Source of the DNA: an uncultured Bacteroidales bacterium
GTDB lineage: Bacteria > Bacteroidota > Bacteroidia > Bacteroidales > F082
DNA: 44,018 bases
Direction: 5' to 3'
Assembly: GCA_937902805.1 (NCBI GenBank)
Contig: CALEMB010000093.1
Location: forward strand, 1-44,018
Below the pieces are notes generated by a model. That model had not been told where the DNA came from and ran no database searches. It saw only the letters and a program-made list of their open reading frames with translations. This document shows, piece after piece, positions 25,939-33,880 of the stretch. A program made the position numbers and the translations under genes. Position 1 is the stretch's first letter. Each line of letters starts with the position of its first letter.

Positions 25939-26432
25939 GCTACACCATCCGTAAATCCACCTTGGCCGACCTGCCGACCATCCTCAGCTTGCGTGACCAA
26001 GCGCGTGAAATTATGCGCAGCTATGGCAATGTTTACCAATGGCCTGACGGCTATCCTCGTGACGATATGTTTATGAAAGACATCGAATTGGGTGGAAGCC
26101 ATGTGATGCTCGATGAGCAGGGGAAGATAGTAGGGACCTTTGCATTTTTGCCCAGCCCTGAGGTGACTTACAATGTCATCTACGACGGCCAATGGCTCAA
26201 TGACGAACCCTATCACGTCATCCATCGCATTGCCAGCACCCCCGACTCACACGGCATTTTGGATGCGCTATTGGACTATTGCGAAAGCCAAGCCCACAAC
26301 ATTCGCATCGACACGCACGAGGTTAATGTCATTATGCGGAAAGGCTTGGAAAAGCACGGCTACCAGTATTGTGGCATCATTTACTTGCTCGATGGCAATT
26401 CACGGCTGGCCTTCCAGAAAGTCATTAGTTAA
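25935..26432 (+). CDS. GNAT family N-acetyltransferase
   Basis: A 165-residue acetyltransferase-fold protein. The sequence follows the GNAT pattern: an N-terminal strand-helix (YTIRKSTLADLPTILSLRDQ), a beta strand with KIVGTFAFLP, and a C-terminal strand and helix (VNVIMRKGLEKHGYQYCGII). The acetyl-CoA loop is not the classic QxxGxG/A; the segment HRIASTPDSHGILDALLDY replaces it. The substrate is unknown. It is translationally coupled to the ybaK-like gene, and its stop overlaps by 8 bases the stop of the convergent permease gene. Confidence 0.85.
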   Translation: MSYTIRKSTLADLPTILSLRDQAREIMRSYGNVYQWPDGYPRDDMFMKDIELGGSHVMLDEQGKIVGTFAFLPSPEVTYNVIYDGQWLNDEPYHVIHRIASTPDSHGILDALLDYCESQAHNIRIDTHEVNVIMRKGLEKHGYQYCGIIYLLDGNSRLAFQKVIS

Positions 26433-27594
26433 TCTCTTCGATAATCCTATCCTCTTCGCTCAAATCGGGTATTAGCCGTTGAATGATTTTGAAGCGATAG
26501 AAAAAGCGCATGGCGATGACGCGTATCACTGTGTAGGCAGGAATGGCTACTAACATACCCACCACGCCACCGATATGACCCGCCATAAGGAAGACGATGA
26601 AGATCTCAAGAGGATGGGCTTTGATGCTTGTGGAATAAATCAACGGCTGGAAGATGAAATTGTCAATCAACTGAACTCCTAACATGATTGCTAAGATGAT
26701 GAGTCCAAAGATCCATACGTTCACATCCAGTCCAGTACCTATGCCGACCTTCAGAATCATACCTAGGATGGCACCGATAGCCTCACCAATAATCGGTCCG
26801 ATATAAGGAATGATATTCAAGATACCTGCGATGATGGCAATACCAATGGCGTAGCTGACATCAAGCCGTGCGATAAGCCAAATTCCTAAGAAGTCGAGCA
26901 TGGCAACGCCCAGCATCTCCAATATCAAGCCTACAAAATAGCGAGAAAGCAACTGCTTGATTTCGTTTAGGGTCTGGCTTATCATGTGCTCAATCTTGTC
27001 AGGCACCAAAGCGCAGACGATTCTCGAAAACAAAGTGGAATCTTTCAGGAAGAAGAACGAGATGAACGACACGGTAAATAACCCTACGAAAATGTCGACA
27101 ACCACACCTGCCAACGAACCCACAAAGCCCGTCACGCCATTAAAGCTCACCAATTCGGAGAGCTTTTTCATCAAGATGGAAATCAAATTAAAATCTTCGC
27201 CAAGACTTGGAAACACGCCAATGAGCCATTGGTTGACCCCTTCCATCCAACTCTTTGCTGAGACGCTCGTGTCACTTGCCACTGAGGCATCACTGATGAT
27301 GTTTGTTACCATAGGAATCATTACGGTGATGATTAAACCCAGGAATGCTATGATAATGAGGATAGTCAGTAATGCCGAAATCCAGTCGGGGATATGAAAC
27401 TTTTTGATGCGGATTTTTACCAGTAATCTCATTATCGGTTGCCCAATCAGGGAAACCACAAGGGCAATAAAGATGTAGATCAGCACATTCTTAAAGATAC
27501 AGCATATGGCAATTATGGCTGCCAATGCACCTAACTTGATGATATAGTTGGCAAGTTTGTCGATATTTCTTTCGTTTTCCATGGGTGTTTTCAT
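26425..27594 (-). CDS. AI-2E family transporter (PF01594-type permease)
   Basis: A 389-residue inner-membrane protein of the AI-2E/PerM family, with two N-terminal hydrophobic helices, a central amphipathic region and a C-terminal bundle of about five membrane segments. The conserved IPYIGPIIG motif is present. Family members export small molecules or sodium; the AI-2 role is established for few, so the substrate is unknown. The frame is open upstream, but a -7 element (27607-27615) falls in that extension and the ATG at 27594 follows it directly, which fixes the start. Confidence 0.9.
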   Translation of the reverse strand: MKTPMENERNIDKLANYIIKLGALAAIIAICCIFKNVLIYIFIALVVSLIGQPIMRLLVKIRIKKFHIPDWISALLTILIIIAFLGLIITVMIPMVTNIISDASVASDTSVSAKSWMEGVNQWLIGVFPSLGEDFNLISILMKKLSELVSFNGVTGFVGSLAGVVVDIFVGLFTVSFISFFFLKDSTLFSRIVCALVPDKIEHMISQTLNEIKQLLSRYFVGLILEMLGVAMLDFLGIWLIARLDVSYAIGIAIIAGILNIIPYIGPIIGEAIGAILGMILKVGIGTGLDVNVWIFGLIILAIMLGVQLIDNFIFQPLIYSTSIKAHPLEIFIVFLMAGHIGGVVGMLVAIPAYTVIRVIAMRFFYRFKIIQRLIPDLSEEDRIIEEIN

Positions 27595-27606
27595 TTCATT
27601 GAGGCC

Positions 27607-27615
27607 GCAAAAATA
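27607..27615 (-). promoter_or_regulatory. -7 element of the AI-2E permease gene
   Basis: Minus-strand TATTTTTGC, 12 bases before the ATG at 27594. Divergent from the promoter at 27648. Confidence 0.6.
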
Positions 27616-27647
27616 GTTTTTTTTCATGTTGAATATATGATTTTTCC

Positions 27648-27656
27648 TAATTTTGC
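27648..27656 (+). promoter_or_regulatory. -7 element of the transglycosylase gene
   Basis: TAATTTTGC, 49 bases before the ATG at 27706. It lies inside an upstream open extension, so the later start is preferred. Confidence 0.6.
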
Positions 27657-27705
27657 GTTCGCTTCTAAAAGAGTTATAATTTCTACACAAATACAGCATC
27701 ACCCA

Positions 27706-29229
27706 ATGAAATACGCAAATCTCATCGTTTTCTTGCTTTTCCCTTTCGTCACGCTTTTTGCCCAATCCAACGACCCGGAATATACCGAGCCTGATAGCCT
27801 TGAAGTTGAACTCAATGAACAGGAAATCAAGGATTTGAACTCAGGAAAGGCGGTCGTCGATGAGTCTGCGGTGATGGAGATGCTGGATTTGGTGAGCAAC
27901 ATCACCTATTTCAAGGATGTCTATCTCGACATCGACACGGCTGTGATGAACATATACGATTATGGCAGGGACGAAATTCCCGTTTTTGATGACACCGTCT
28001 ACCAGAAACGCATCGAGGCCTTGGCAAGGGAGACTACCATCCCCTTGACTTTCAACACTCATGTGAAATCGTTCATCGACCTGTATGCCAACCGTCGTCG
28101 ACTGCAGTCGAGCCGTATGTTGGGCCTTTCTTACGTCTATTTCCCGATGTTTGAGGAATATCTCGCCAAGTACAATCTGCCGCTGGAACTGAAATATCTG
28201 GCCATGGTGGAGTCGGCACTGAACCCCACGGCAGGATCGAAGGCGGGTGCCAAAGGCTTGTGGCAGTTTATGTTAGCCACGGGCAGGGATTATGGCTTGC
28301 GTGTTACCACGTTGCTCGACGAGCGCTATGACCCGATGAAGGAGACCGTGGCGGCATGCCAATACCTGCAAAGCCTTTATGCCCGTTATGAGGATTGGTT
28401 CCTGGTGCTGGCGGCCTACAACTCGGGTCCTGGCACTGTCAACAAGGCCATCATCCGCGCTAGAGGAGTGAAGAATTACTGGGCCATCTGGCCTTATCTA
28501 CCCAAGGAAACCCGTGGCTATGTGCCGGCTTTCATCGCTGTCACTTATCTGATGAACTACGCCACAGAGCATAACCTCTATCCCATCAATCCCGGCTTGC
28601 TGCTGCATGGTACCGACACGGTGGTAGTGAACCAACGTGTGGACTTCGACCAAATCAACGAATGCATTGGCGTGCCCATGCAGGATATCGTCTTCTTCAA
28701 CCCGCAATACACCAAGCACATCATTCCGGCTTCTAAGGAGTTTCCTTGTGTCCTGCGTCTGCCGATGAAATACAGCCTGCGCTTCGTGCAGCTGGAAGAC
28801 AGCATCTATTCCTTCACCAGCAGTGCAGAACAAGCCCGTGAGGCCATCGAAGAGAAGGTAGAAGCTGTCAGTGACTGCGTCACCCATGTGGTGAAAAAGG
28901 GTGAGAACTTGGCCAGCATTGCCAAAAAGTACCATGTCACCGTATCGAACATCAGGAGTTGGAACCATCTGAAACGCGACATCATCACCGTGGGGCAGAA
29001 ACTGAAAATCTACCGTTCGGGTGCTCCGATGGCCCAAGTAAGCAAGAAAACACCCAAGAAAAGCAGTAGCAGTGGAAGCCAAACAATCAAGACGCACACA
29101 GTGAAGAAAGGGGAATCCCTCAACTCTATCTCAAAGAAATATGGATGCACCGTCAATGACATCAAGAAGTGGAACAACCTGAAAAGCAACACTGTGGTAG
29201 TAGGCAAAAAGCTTAAAATCAAAAAATAA
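27706..29229 (+). CDS. MltD-like lytic transglycosylase with two LysM domains
   Basis: A 507-residue cell-envelope enzyme that cleaves the glycan strands of peptidoglycan non-hydrolytically. It starts with a signal peptide (MKYANLIVFLLFPFVTLFAQ). The SLT domain (about 140-270) carries the catalytic Glu in AMVESALNPTAGS, then KGLWQFM and LAAYNSGPG. Two LysM domains that bind peptidoglycan lie at the C-terminus (about 395-440 and 462-507), joined by a Ser/Lys-rich linker. The same architecture is seen in MltD. The DUF4837 lipoprotein gene follows after 6 bases, so the two are probably co-transcribed. Confidence 0.94.
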   Translation: MKYANLIVFLLFPFVTLFAQSNDPEYTEPDSLEVELNEQEIKDLNSGKAVVDESAVMEMLDLVSNITYFKDVYLDIDTAVMNIYDYGRDEIPVFDDTVYQKRIEALARETTIPLTFNTHVKSFIDLYANRRRLQSSRMLGLSYVYFPMFEEYLAKYNLPLELKYLAMVESALNPTAGSKAGAKGLWQFMLATGRDYGLRVTTLLDERYDPMKETVAACQYLQSLYARYEDWFLVLAAYNSGPGTVNKAIIRARGVKNYWAIWPYLPKETRGYVPAFIAVTYLMNYATEHNLYPINPGLLLHGTDTVVVNQRVDFDQINECIGVPMQDIVFFNPQYTKHIIPASKEFPCVLRLPMKYSLRFVQLEDSIYSFTSSAEQAREAIEEKVEAVSDCVTHVVKKGENLASIAKKYHVTVSNIRSWNHLKRDIITVGQKLKIYRSGAPMAQVSKKTPKKSSSSGSQTIKTHTVKKGESLNSISKKYGCTVNDIKKWNNLKSNTVVVGKKLKIKK

Positions 29230-29235
29230 CTCAAC

Positions 29236-30240
29236 ATGAAAAGCTACATCAAATTATGTATCGTCGTGATGCTGGTTTGCCTCATGACGGCTTGTGGCGA
29301 CAACAGCCGCACTAACAGGAAAGACCGTTCTGTGGGTGGCACCTCAGAGATTTTGGTCGTCACCCAAAACACGGACCAGTGGAATGGTCGCATCGGCGAT
29401 TCACTCCGCCAGTTCTTCCTCGATTACCAATATGGGCTGCCACAGCCTGAGTCGCGTAACGAATTGGCACACGTCACCGTGTCGGGATTCTCAGATATGT
29501 TCAAGAAACATAAGAACATCATTGAGGTCGACATCAATCCTAGCTTGGTGAAGGCCTCTGCCGAAACCGCTGAAGACCTTTGGGCGGCGCCGCAGCGTTA
29601 CATCAAAATCAGTGCCCCCGACATCACCTCGTGGGTCGAGCTGTTCGACTCGCAGAAAGAGATCTACCAGCAGTGGTTCGATAAAGTGGAACGCGAGCGT
29701 ATCATGAATGTGTTCCGTACTACCAAGGACGACAATGTCGCCAACGCCATCGCTAAGCGTTTTGGTTTCAAGCTTACCTTGCCGCAAGGCTTCTATGTCG
29801 CCAAGGACGAGCCTGACTTTATGTGGATCCGCAAGGAACTGGAACGCTCCAGCGCTTGCATCGTTATTTACCAGACACCTTACAAAGACACTGTTCAGTT
29901 CAGCACGCCAAGCCTCATTGCTATGCGCGACAGGATGATGCAACAGTACATCCCAGGCCCATCTGAAGGCTCCTATATGGCCACCGAGACCGAATTTGTG
30001 CCGCCTTTGGTGACCAACGTCAAAGACTTTCCCGCGGGTTATACCTTGGAGATGCGTGGCATGTGGCGTGTGGTGAACGACTTCATGGGCGGCCCCTTCG
30101 TGTCGTACACCTTCGCCGACAGGCGCACGGGTAACCTCGTCACCGTGGAAGGCTACTACTACGAGCCTAACCAAAAGAAACGCAATCAGATGCTACAATT
30201 GGAGGCGATAGCCTATAGTTTGCAGTTTGTGGAGCAGTAG
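29236..30240 (+). CDS. DUF4837 family lipoprotein
   Basis: A 334-residue lipoprotein of the DUF4837 family, found almost only in Bacteroidota. The lipobox LMTAC near residue 20 follows a short hydrophobic signal. The region from about residue 35 (GGTSEILVVTQNTDQW) to the end fits the family, including a C-terminal segment with GPFVSYTF and RTGNLVTVEGYYY. The function is unknown. Its place directly behind a murein transglycosylase gene suggests an envelope role, but that is inference. Confidence 0.88.
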   Translation: MKSYIKLCIVVMLVCLMTACGDNSRTNRKDRSVGGTSEILVVTQNTDQWNGRIGDSLRQFFLDYQYGLPQPESRNELAHVTVSGFSDMFKKHKNIIEVDINPSLVKASAETAEDLWAAPQRYIKISAPDITSWVELFDSQKEIYQQWFDKVERERIMNVFRTTKDDNVANAIAKRFGFKLTLPQGFYVAKDEPDFMWIRKELERSSACIVIYQTPYKDTVQFSTPSLIAMRDRMMQQYIPGPSEGSYMATETEFVPPLVTNVKDFPAGYTLEMRGMWRVVNDFMGGPFVSYTFADRRTGNLVTVEGYYYEPNQKKRNQMLQLEAIAYSLQFVEQ

Positions 30241-30259
30241 TCGCTTGTCGTCCTTTCTG

Positions 30260-30460
30260 CCGCTTCGCGTCATTGCGAGGAGGTACGACGAAGCAATCTA
30301 GGGATGGAGTTACAACAAATAGAATAAATCTTCGGCTAAATAATATGTACACATAGGCTTTTTTCTCCATGACAATCGGGATTAATTGTTCGCAAAGTTA
30401 TAATCTTTTTTGAAAGTTGGTACTCTGGATTGCTTCGTTCCTCGCAATGACGCGAAGCGG
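30260..30460. repeat. Inverted REP pair (REPIN-like)
   Basis: CGCTTCGCGTCATTGCGAGG (from 30261) and its reverse complement (ending near 30459) flank about 127 bp. The left arm has a 7-base insertion before the shared CGAAGCAATC. Such CATTGCGAGG words are known interspersed repeats in many genomes (from memory). No gene lies in the 230-bp gap. Confidence 0.75.
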
Positions 30461-30470
30461 TCCCCGAGGT

Positions 30471-30836
30471 TTATTCTTTCTTATAGACAACAATAATCTC
30501 CCCCAGCGGAGAATCCGTCCGTGTAACAATTTCTCCACCTTTCCATACACCGAACGCTGTGCCCTCAAGGTACAGCGTGTCGTTTTTAAGGCTTGCCTTG
30601 CATTTCCATTCTTCTTCCAGTCCCTTGAAAACAACAGTCGAATCCTTACTAATGCTGATGACGTTTTGTTTCTCCATTTCGCCCACCTGCTTCACGAGTT
30701 CAGGGGTGTTGCGCTGCTCATCGAACTGTACGTTCACCTTGCTCACCGTCCAGGTGCCGATGAGGGAATCTGCATCGTGAGTACATGAGGAAAGCGCCGC
30801 GGCGAAGACCAAAAGAAGGAGAAAGCTTTTTTTCAT
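30471..30836 (-). CDS. Small lipoprotein, lipocalin-like
   Basis: A 121-residue lipoprotein with signal and lipobox LSSC (MKKSFLLLLVFAAALSSC). The rest resembles the small lipocalin-like proteins of Bacteroidota: LIGTWTVSKV near the mature N-terminus, then alternating beta strands ending in GEIIVVYKKE. The ligand is unknown. The longer open frame upstream is discarded, because a -7 element lies at 30852-30860 just before this ATG. It is divergent from the HSDR_N_2 gene. Confidence 0.8.
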   Translation of the reverse strand: MKKSFLLLLVFAAALSSCTHDADSLIGTWTVSKVNVQFDEQRNTPELVKQVGEMEKQNVISISKDSTVVFKGLEEEWKCKASLKNDTLYLEGTAFGVWKGGEIVTRTDSPLGEIIVVYKKE

Positions 30837-30851
30837 GGTGCATAATTTGAG

Positions 30852-30860
30852 GCAAAGGTA
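30852..30860 (-). promoter_or_regulatory. -7 element of the small lipoprotein gene
   Basis: Minus-strand TACCTTTGC, 15 bases before the ATG at 30836. Confidence 0.6.
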
Positions 30861-30868
30861 ATGTTTTT

Positions 30869-30876
30869 TATTTTTG
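30869..30876 (+). promoter_or_regulatory. -7 element of the HSDR_N_2 gene
   Basis: TATTTTTG, 21 bases before the ATG at 30898. The upstream TTG-started frame is therefore not used. Confidence 0.55.
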
Positions 30877-30897
30877 TCGTCACAAAAAACGGCAATA

Positions 30898-31353
30898 ATG
30901 GCAGAACAACAGCTGCAATGGTTCAAGACCGAGGAACGCGAGGGGAAGACCTTCGTGTTTGACCCACTACGCAAGCGCTTCGTGTTGCTCACACCCGAGG
31001 AGGAGGTGAGGCAGAAGTTATTGTATTTACTGGTGGAGCACCTTAAAGTGCCTGCAGGATTGGTGGCGGTGGAATATTCGCTGAAGGTGAACGGCTTGGA
31101 CAAGCGCGCCGATGCCGTCGTTTTCGGTTCTGATGGCAGCCCGTTGATGGTGGTGGAGTGCAAGGCAGCAAGTGTTGCACTCACCCAAGCTGTGCTTGAC
31201 CAGGCCTTGCGTTACCATTCTGCGCTGCAGCCCAAGTACCTTCTTTTAGGCAATGGCGCTGTCACCTATTGTTTCAAGGCAGGGGGACGGGTCCTGCAAC
31301 CACTCGATCATTTGCCCGACTTTTCGGAGATGGTTGGCGGTAAAATTTGGTAA
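30898..31353 (+). CDS. HsdR N-terminal-like nuclease domain protein
   Basis: A 151-residue stand-alone PD-(D/E)XK-fold protein of the HSDR_N_2 type. The candidate metal-binding core is KRADAVVF followed by PLMVVECKA. In HsdR this domain cuts DNA, but this short form is a common single gene in Bacteroidota chromosomes and lies among housekeeping genes, 9 kb from the RM island. I do not treat it as part of the defence locus. Its function is unknown. Confidence 0.85.
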   Translation: MAEQQLQWFKTEEREGKTFVFDPLRKRFVLLTPEEEVRQKLLYLLVEHLKVPAGLVAVEYSLKVNGLDKRADAVVFGSDGSPLMVVECKAASVALTQAVLDQALRYHSALQPKYLLLGNGAVTYCFKAGGRVLQPLDHLPDFSEMVGGKIW

Positions 31354-31385
31354 AAACATTTACTATCACATAATTTACTTTTTTC

Positions 31386-31394
31386 TATCTTTGC
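31386..31394 (+). promoter_or_regulatory. -7 element of the cysteate synthase gene
   Basis: TATCTTTGC, 26 bases before the ATG at 31421. Confidence 0.65.
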
Positions 31395-31420
31395 GCCACA
31401 AAACGCAAAAAGACAGTAAT

Positions 31421-32710
31421 ATGATTTTCACTCCAACGAAATACCAGCTGCAAACCGTAGCTACTGGCCGTGTCTTCGATGACGAAGGCTGGACCCTTGA
31501 CGATAAACTGTGCGACAAGCCGAGTATGGTGCGTCCCATATATGAAAAGAAACAACTTGAAGTGAAAGAAGGTGCTTGTTTAGGCTTGTACCGCTATGCC
31601 GACTGGCTGCCTATCAAGACGATGCTGGCCAATCCTTCGGAGCCGGTCTCCTATAAGAGTGAGAGACTGGCGAAGCACCTCGGCCTTAACAACCTCTACA
31701 TCACCTTCAATGGCTGGTGGCCGGAGCGTAATGCTCGCATGACAACCTGCTCGTTCAAGGAGATGGAAGCCTTCTCGGTGTGCGCCCGTTTGGGTGACGA
31801 GCTGAAGGGTGAGACTCTGGTGGTAGCCTCGGCAGGCAATACCGCCCGTGCCTTCGCCAAAGTGTGCTCCGACAACGGCATCAAGCTGCTGCTCTGTGTG
31901 CCGCAGGACAACATTAACGCCTTGTGGTTCGACAAGCCGTTGAATCCCTGCGTGAAACTCATCACCACCGAGAGTGGCAGCGACTATTTCGATGCTATCA
32001 ATCTATCGAATGTGGTGTGTGGGATGGAAGGTTACCTCGCCGAAGGCGGTGCCAAGAACATCGCCCGCCGCGACGGCATGAGTACCACGATGATGTCGGC
32101 CACGACCTTCATCGGCCGCACACCAGATTTCTATTTTCAGGCTGTCGGTAGCGGCACGGGTGCCATCGCTGCATGGGAAGCCAATTTGCGCTTCATTGGC
32201 GACGGTCGCTATGGTGCCAACAAAGCCCGCCTGATGGTATCGCAAAACAAGCCTTTCGTGCCTATGTACGATGCTTGGCGTGCCGACTCACGCGCGCTGC
32301 TGCCTTATGATGCTGACCAAGCTCGTAAGGATGCAGCTGAGATTTGCGCCCCTGTGCTTTCCAACCGCAAGCCACCCTACGGCCTCGCCGGTGGCCTCTA
32401 CGATGCCTTGAAAGACACCGATGGCGACATCCTTGTCGTCAGCAATGCCGAAGCCAATGCTGCCAAGGCTTTGTTTGAGGAGACGGAAGGCATTGACATC
32501 TACCATGCCGCAGCTGTGACCACCGCCTCATTGCAGCAGGCCGTCGAAAAAGGTGTGGTAAAGGCTGACGATGTGGTGATGCTCAACATCACAGGGGGAG
32601 GTGAGAAACGCTTCCAAAGCGAGCACGAGCTTTATTATCTAAAGCCCAATCACATCTTTAGAATCGACTTCACTAAGGAAGAAGTGGAGCGCGTTTTGGC
32701 GGAGATGTAA
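31421..32710 (+). CDS. Cysteate synthase (threonine synthase-like PLP enzyme)
   Basis: A 429-residue PLP-dependent enzyme of the threonine-synthase fold. The sequence closely follows, from memory, proteins annotated as cysteate synthase in Bacteroidota. They convert O-phosphoserine and sulfite to L-cysteate. The PLP lysine is K113 in CSFKE, and SAGNTARAFAKV and AVGSGTGAIAAW are likely cofactor phosphate-binding segments. In Bacteroidota cysteate feeds sulfonolipid synthesis; in methanogens it feeds coenzyme M. The cysteate acyltransferase gene is not in this window. Threonine synthase is the main alternative. Its 3' end overlaps the convergent T9SS gene by 61 bases. Confidence 0.85.
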   Translation: MIFTPTKYQLQTVATGRVFDDEGWTLDDKLCDKPSMVRPIYEKKQLEVKEGACLGLYRYADWLPIKTMLANPSEPVSYKSERLAKHLGLNNLYITFNGWWPERNARMTTCSFKEMEAFSVCARLGDELKGETLVVASAGNTARAFAKVCSDNGIKLLLCVPQDNINALWFDKPLNPCVKLITTESGSDYFDAINLSNVVCGMEGYLAEGGAKNIARRDGMSTTMMSATTFIGRTPDFYFQAVGSGTGAIAAWEANLRFIGDGRYGANKARLMVSQNKPFVPMYDAWRADSRALLPYDADQARKDAAEICAPVLSNRKPPYGLAGGLYDALKDTDGDILVVSNAEANAAKALFEETEGIDIYHAAAVTTASLQQAVEKGVVKADDVVMLNITGGGEKRFQSEHELYYLKPNHIFRIDFTKEEVERVLAEM

Positions 32711-33750
32711 TACACTCCCGCTTTTAATTTACTGATATCGAGATTAACGGAATTACCCTTGGTGGCGATGCTGCCGAGGGTTTTCCCATTAATGTCGATC
32801 AATGTCACGCTTTGCAGTTCCTCGGCTTCCACGGTAACGAAGTCGCTGGCGGGGTTGGGATAGACGCTGACATCCACGGCGGTGTTTTCGGCAGTGTTCT
32901 CTGTCTCCATGGGTGTCACCCAAAAAGTGACTAAGGCCGTGTTGCAATTGCAGGGGATGGTCATTTGAACGTCGAGCCAGCAAACGGTGCCAGGCTCGAT
33001 TTCGGGGCGCAGCGTGGCAGTGATGGTAGCTCTCACGACCTCGTTGGGCTCGGCGTGGAAGGTCATGCCGCTGACACCGTTCACGATGCAACTGATGTTG
33101 GTGAAGAACTCATTGGACGGGTGCATGGTGATATCCAAGGCATCGAAGCCAATGTTTTCCAATAAGAAATGGAAAACGCCTTGTGTGCCGGGATACATGG
33201 AAGAATCGCCCGTGATGGGTTCGGCAATGAAATCGTATTGCTCCACCATGTCGATTTCGATGTCGTCGATGGTGAGGTGGGTGGTGTTGTCGTTCGCGAG
33301 GGCACGGATACCTATATAATAACAGCCTTCGGGGATGGTTTCGACATAATTCGAGATTTTCTCGTAACCTTCGCTGCCGACGGTGGTGACGTGGAGCAGG
33401 GTGTGCATGTCGTCGACGGAAGGGGAGGTGCCTGCCCAGAATTCGAGTTGGCAGTTGTCGTCGGAGATGGCCCAACAGCTGAAGCGGTAATGCATGTCGG
33501 TGATGAGGTAGAGTTGCATGAACATCCACGAGTCGTCGGCGTTGCTGAAAGCGTACCAGTTGCCCGAGTGCGGGAAGCGGTTGTGGTCTTTTTCTTGGTA
33601 GCCACAGAGCCAGGAGTCGTCGTCACAAACCCATCCTACGGGCTTCACTAAATCATGGTTGGCGTATTCGAAACCTTCGATGAGGATGCTGCCGGCAAAG
33701 GCGAAAGATGAAATGAGACAAATGCAGAAAGTGAAGAGTAGTTTTTTCAT
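32650..33750 (-). CDS. T9SS-sorted secreted protein, choice-of-anchor-like
   Basis: A 366-residue secreted protein. A signal peptide (MKKLLFTFCICLISSFAFAG) is followed by a jelly-roll-like domain (about 20-175; EGFEYANHDLVKPVGW and SCWAISDDNCQLEFW, similar to choice-of-anchor/cleaved-adhesin modules), an immunoglobulin-like region (about 185-275) and a type A T9SS sorting domain (about 290-366; VSVYPNPASDFVTVE, LKAGVYYIS). The start at 33750 is chosen because the signal peptide begins there and a -7 element is at 33772-33780. The last 20 residues are encoded antisense to the end of cysteate synthase. The ligand is unknown. Confidence 0.88.
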   Translation of the reverse strand: MKKLLFTFCICLISSFAFAGSILIEGFEYANHDLVKPVGWVCDDDSWLCGYQEKDHNRFPHSGNWYAFSNADDSWMFMQLYLITDMHYRFSCWAISDDNCQLEFWAGTSPSVDDMHTLLHVTTVGSEGYEKISNYVETIPEGCYYIGIRALANDNTTHLTIDDIEIDMVEQYDFIAEPITGDSSMYPGTQGVFHFLLENIGFDALDITMHPSNEFFTNISCIVNGVSGMTFHAEPNEVVRATITATLRPEIEPGTVCWLDVQMTIPCNCNTALVTFWVTPMETENTAENTAVDVSVYPNPASDFVTVEAEELQSVTLIDINGKTLGSIATKGNSVNLDISKLKAGVYYISAKTRSTSSLVKSILKM

Positions 33751-33771
33751 GGTTACTATGTATATCTTGGA

Positions 33772-33780
33772 GCAAAAATA
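33772..33780 (-). promoter_or_regulatory. -7 element of the T9SS protein gene
   Basis: Minus-strand TATTTTTGC, 21 bases before the ATG at 33750. Confidence 0.6.
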
Positions 33781-33823
33781 TAAAAAATCTTGCTTCATCG
33801 CCTTGGCATAGCGAAAAAATCCC

Positions 33824-33831
33824 TATCTTTG
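33824..33831 (+). promoter_or_regulatory. -7 element of tnaA
   Basis: TATCTTTG, 49 bases before the tnaA ATG. The leader is short, and no TnaC-like leader peptide is seen. Confidence 0.6.
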
Positions 33832-33880
33832 ACCACTTTTTGAAAACACCTTAGTTTACTATCAACAAAACATCATAATC

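Noticed and set aside
30898..31353. HSDR_N_2 protein as a second restriction locus
   Set aside because: It stands alone among housekeeping genes, lacks motor and specificity subunits, and is a common single gene in Bacteroidota.
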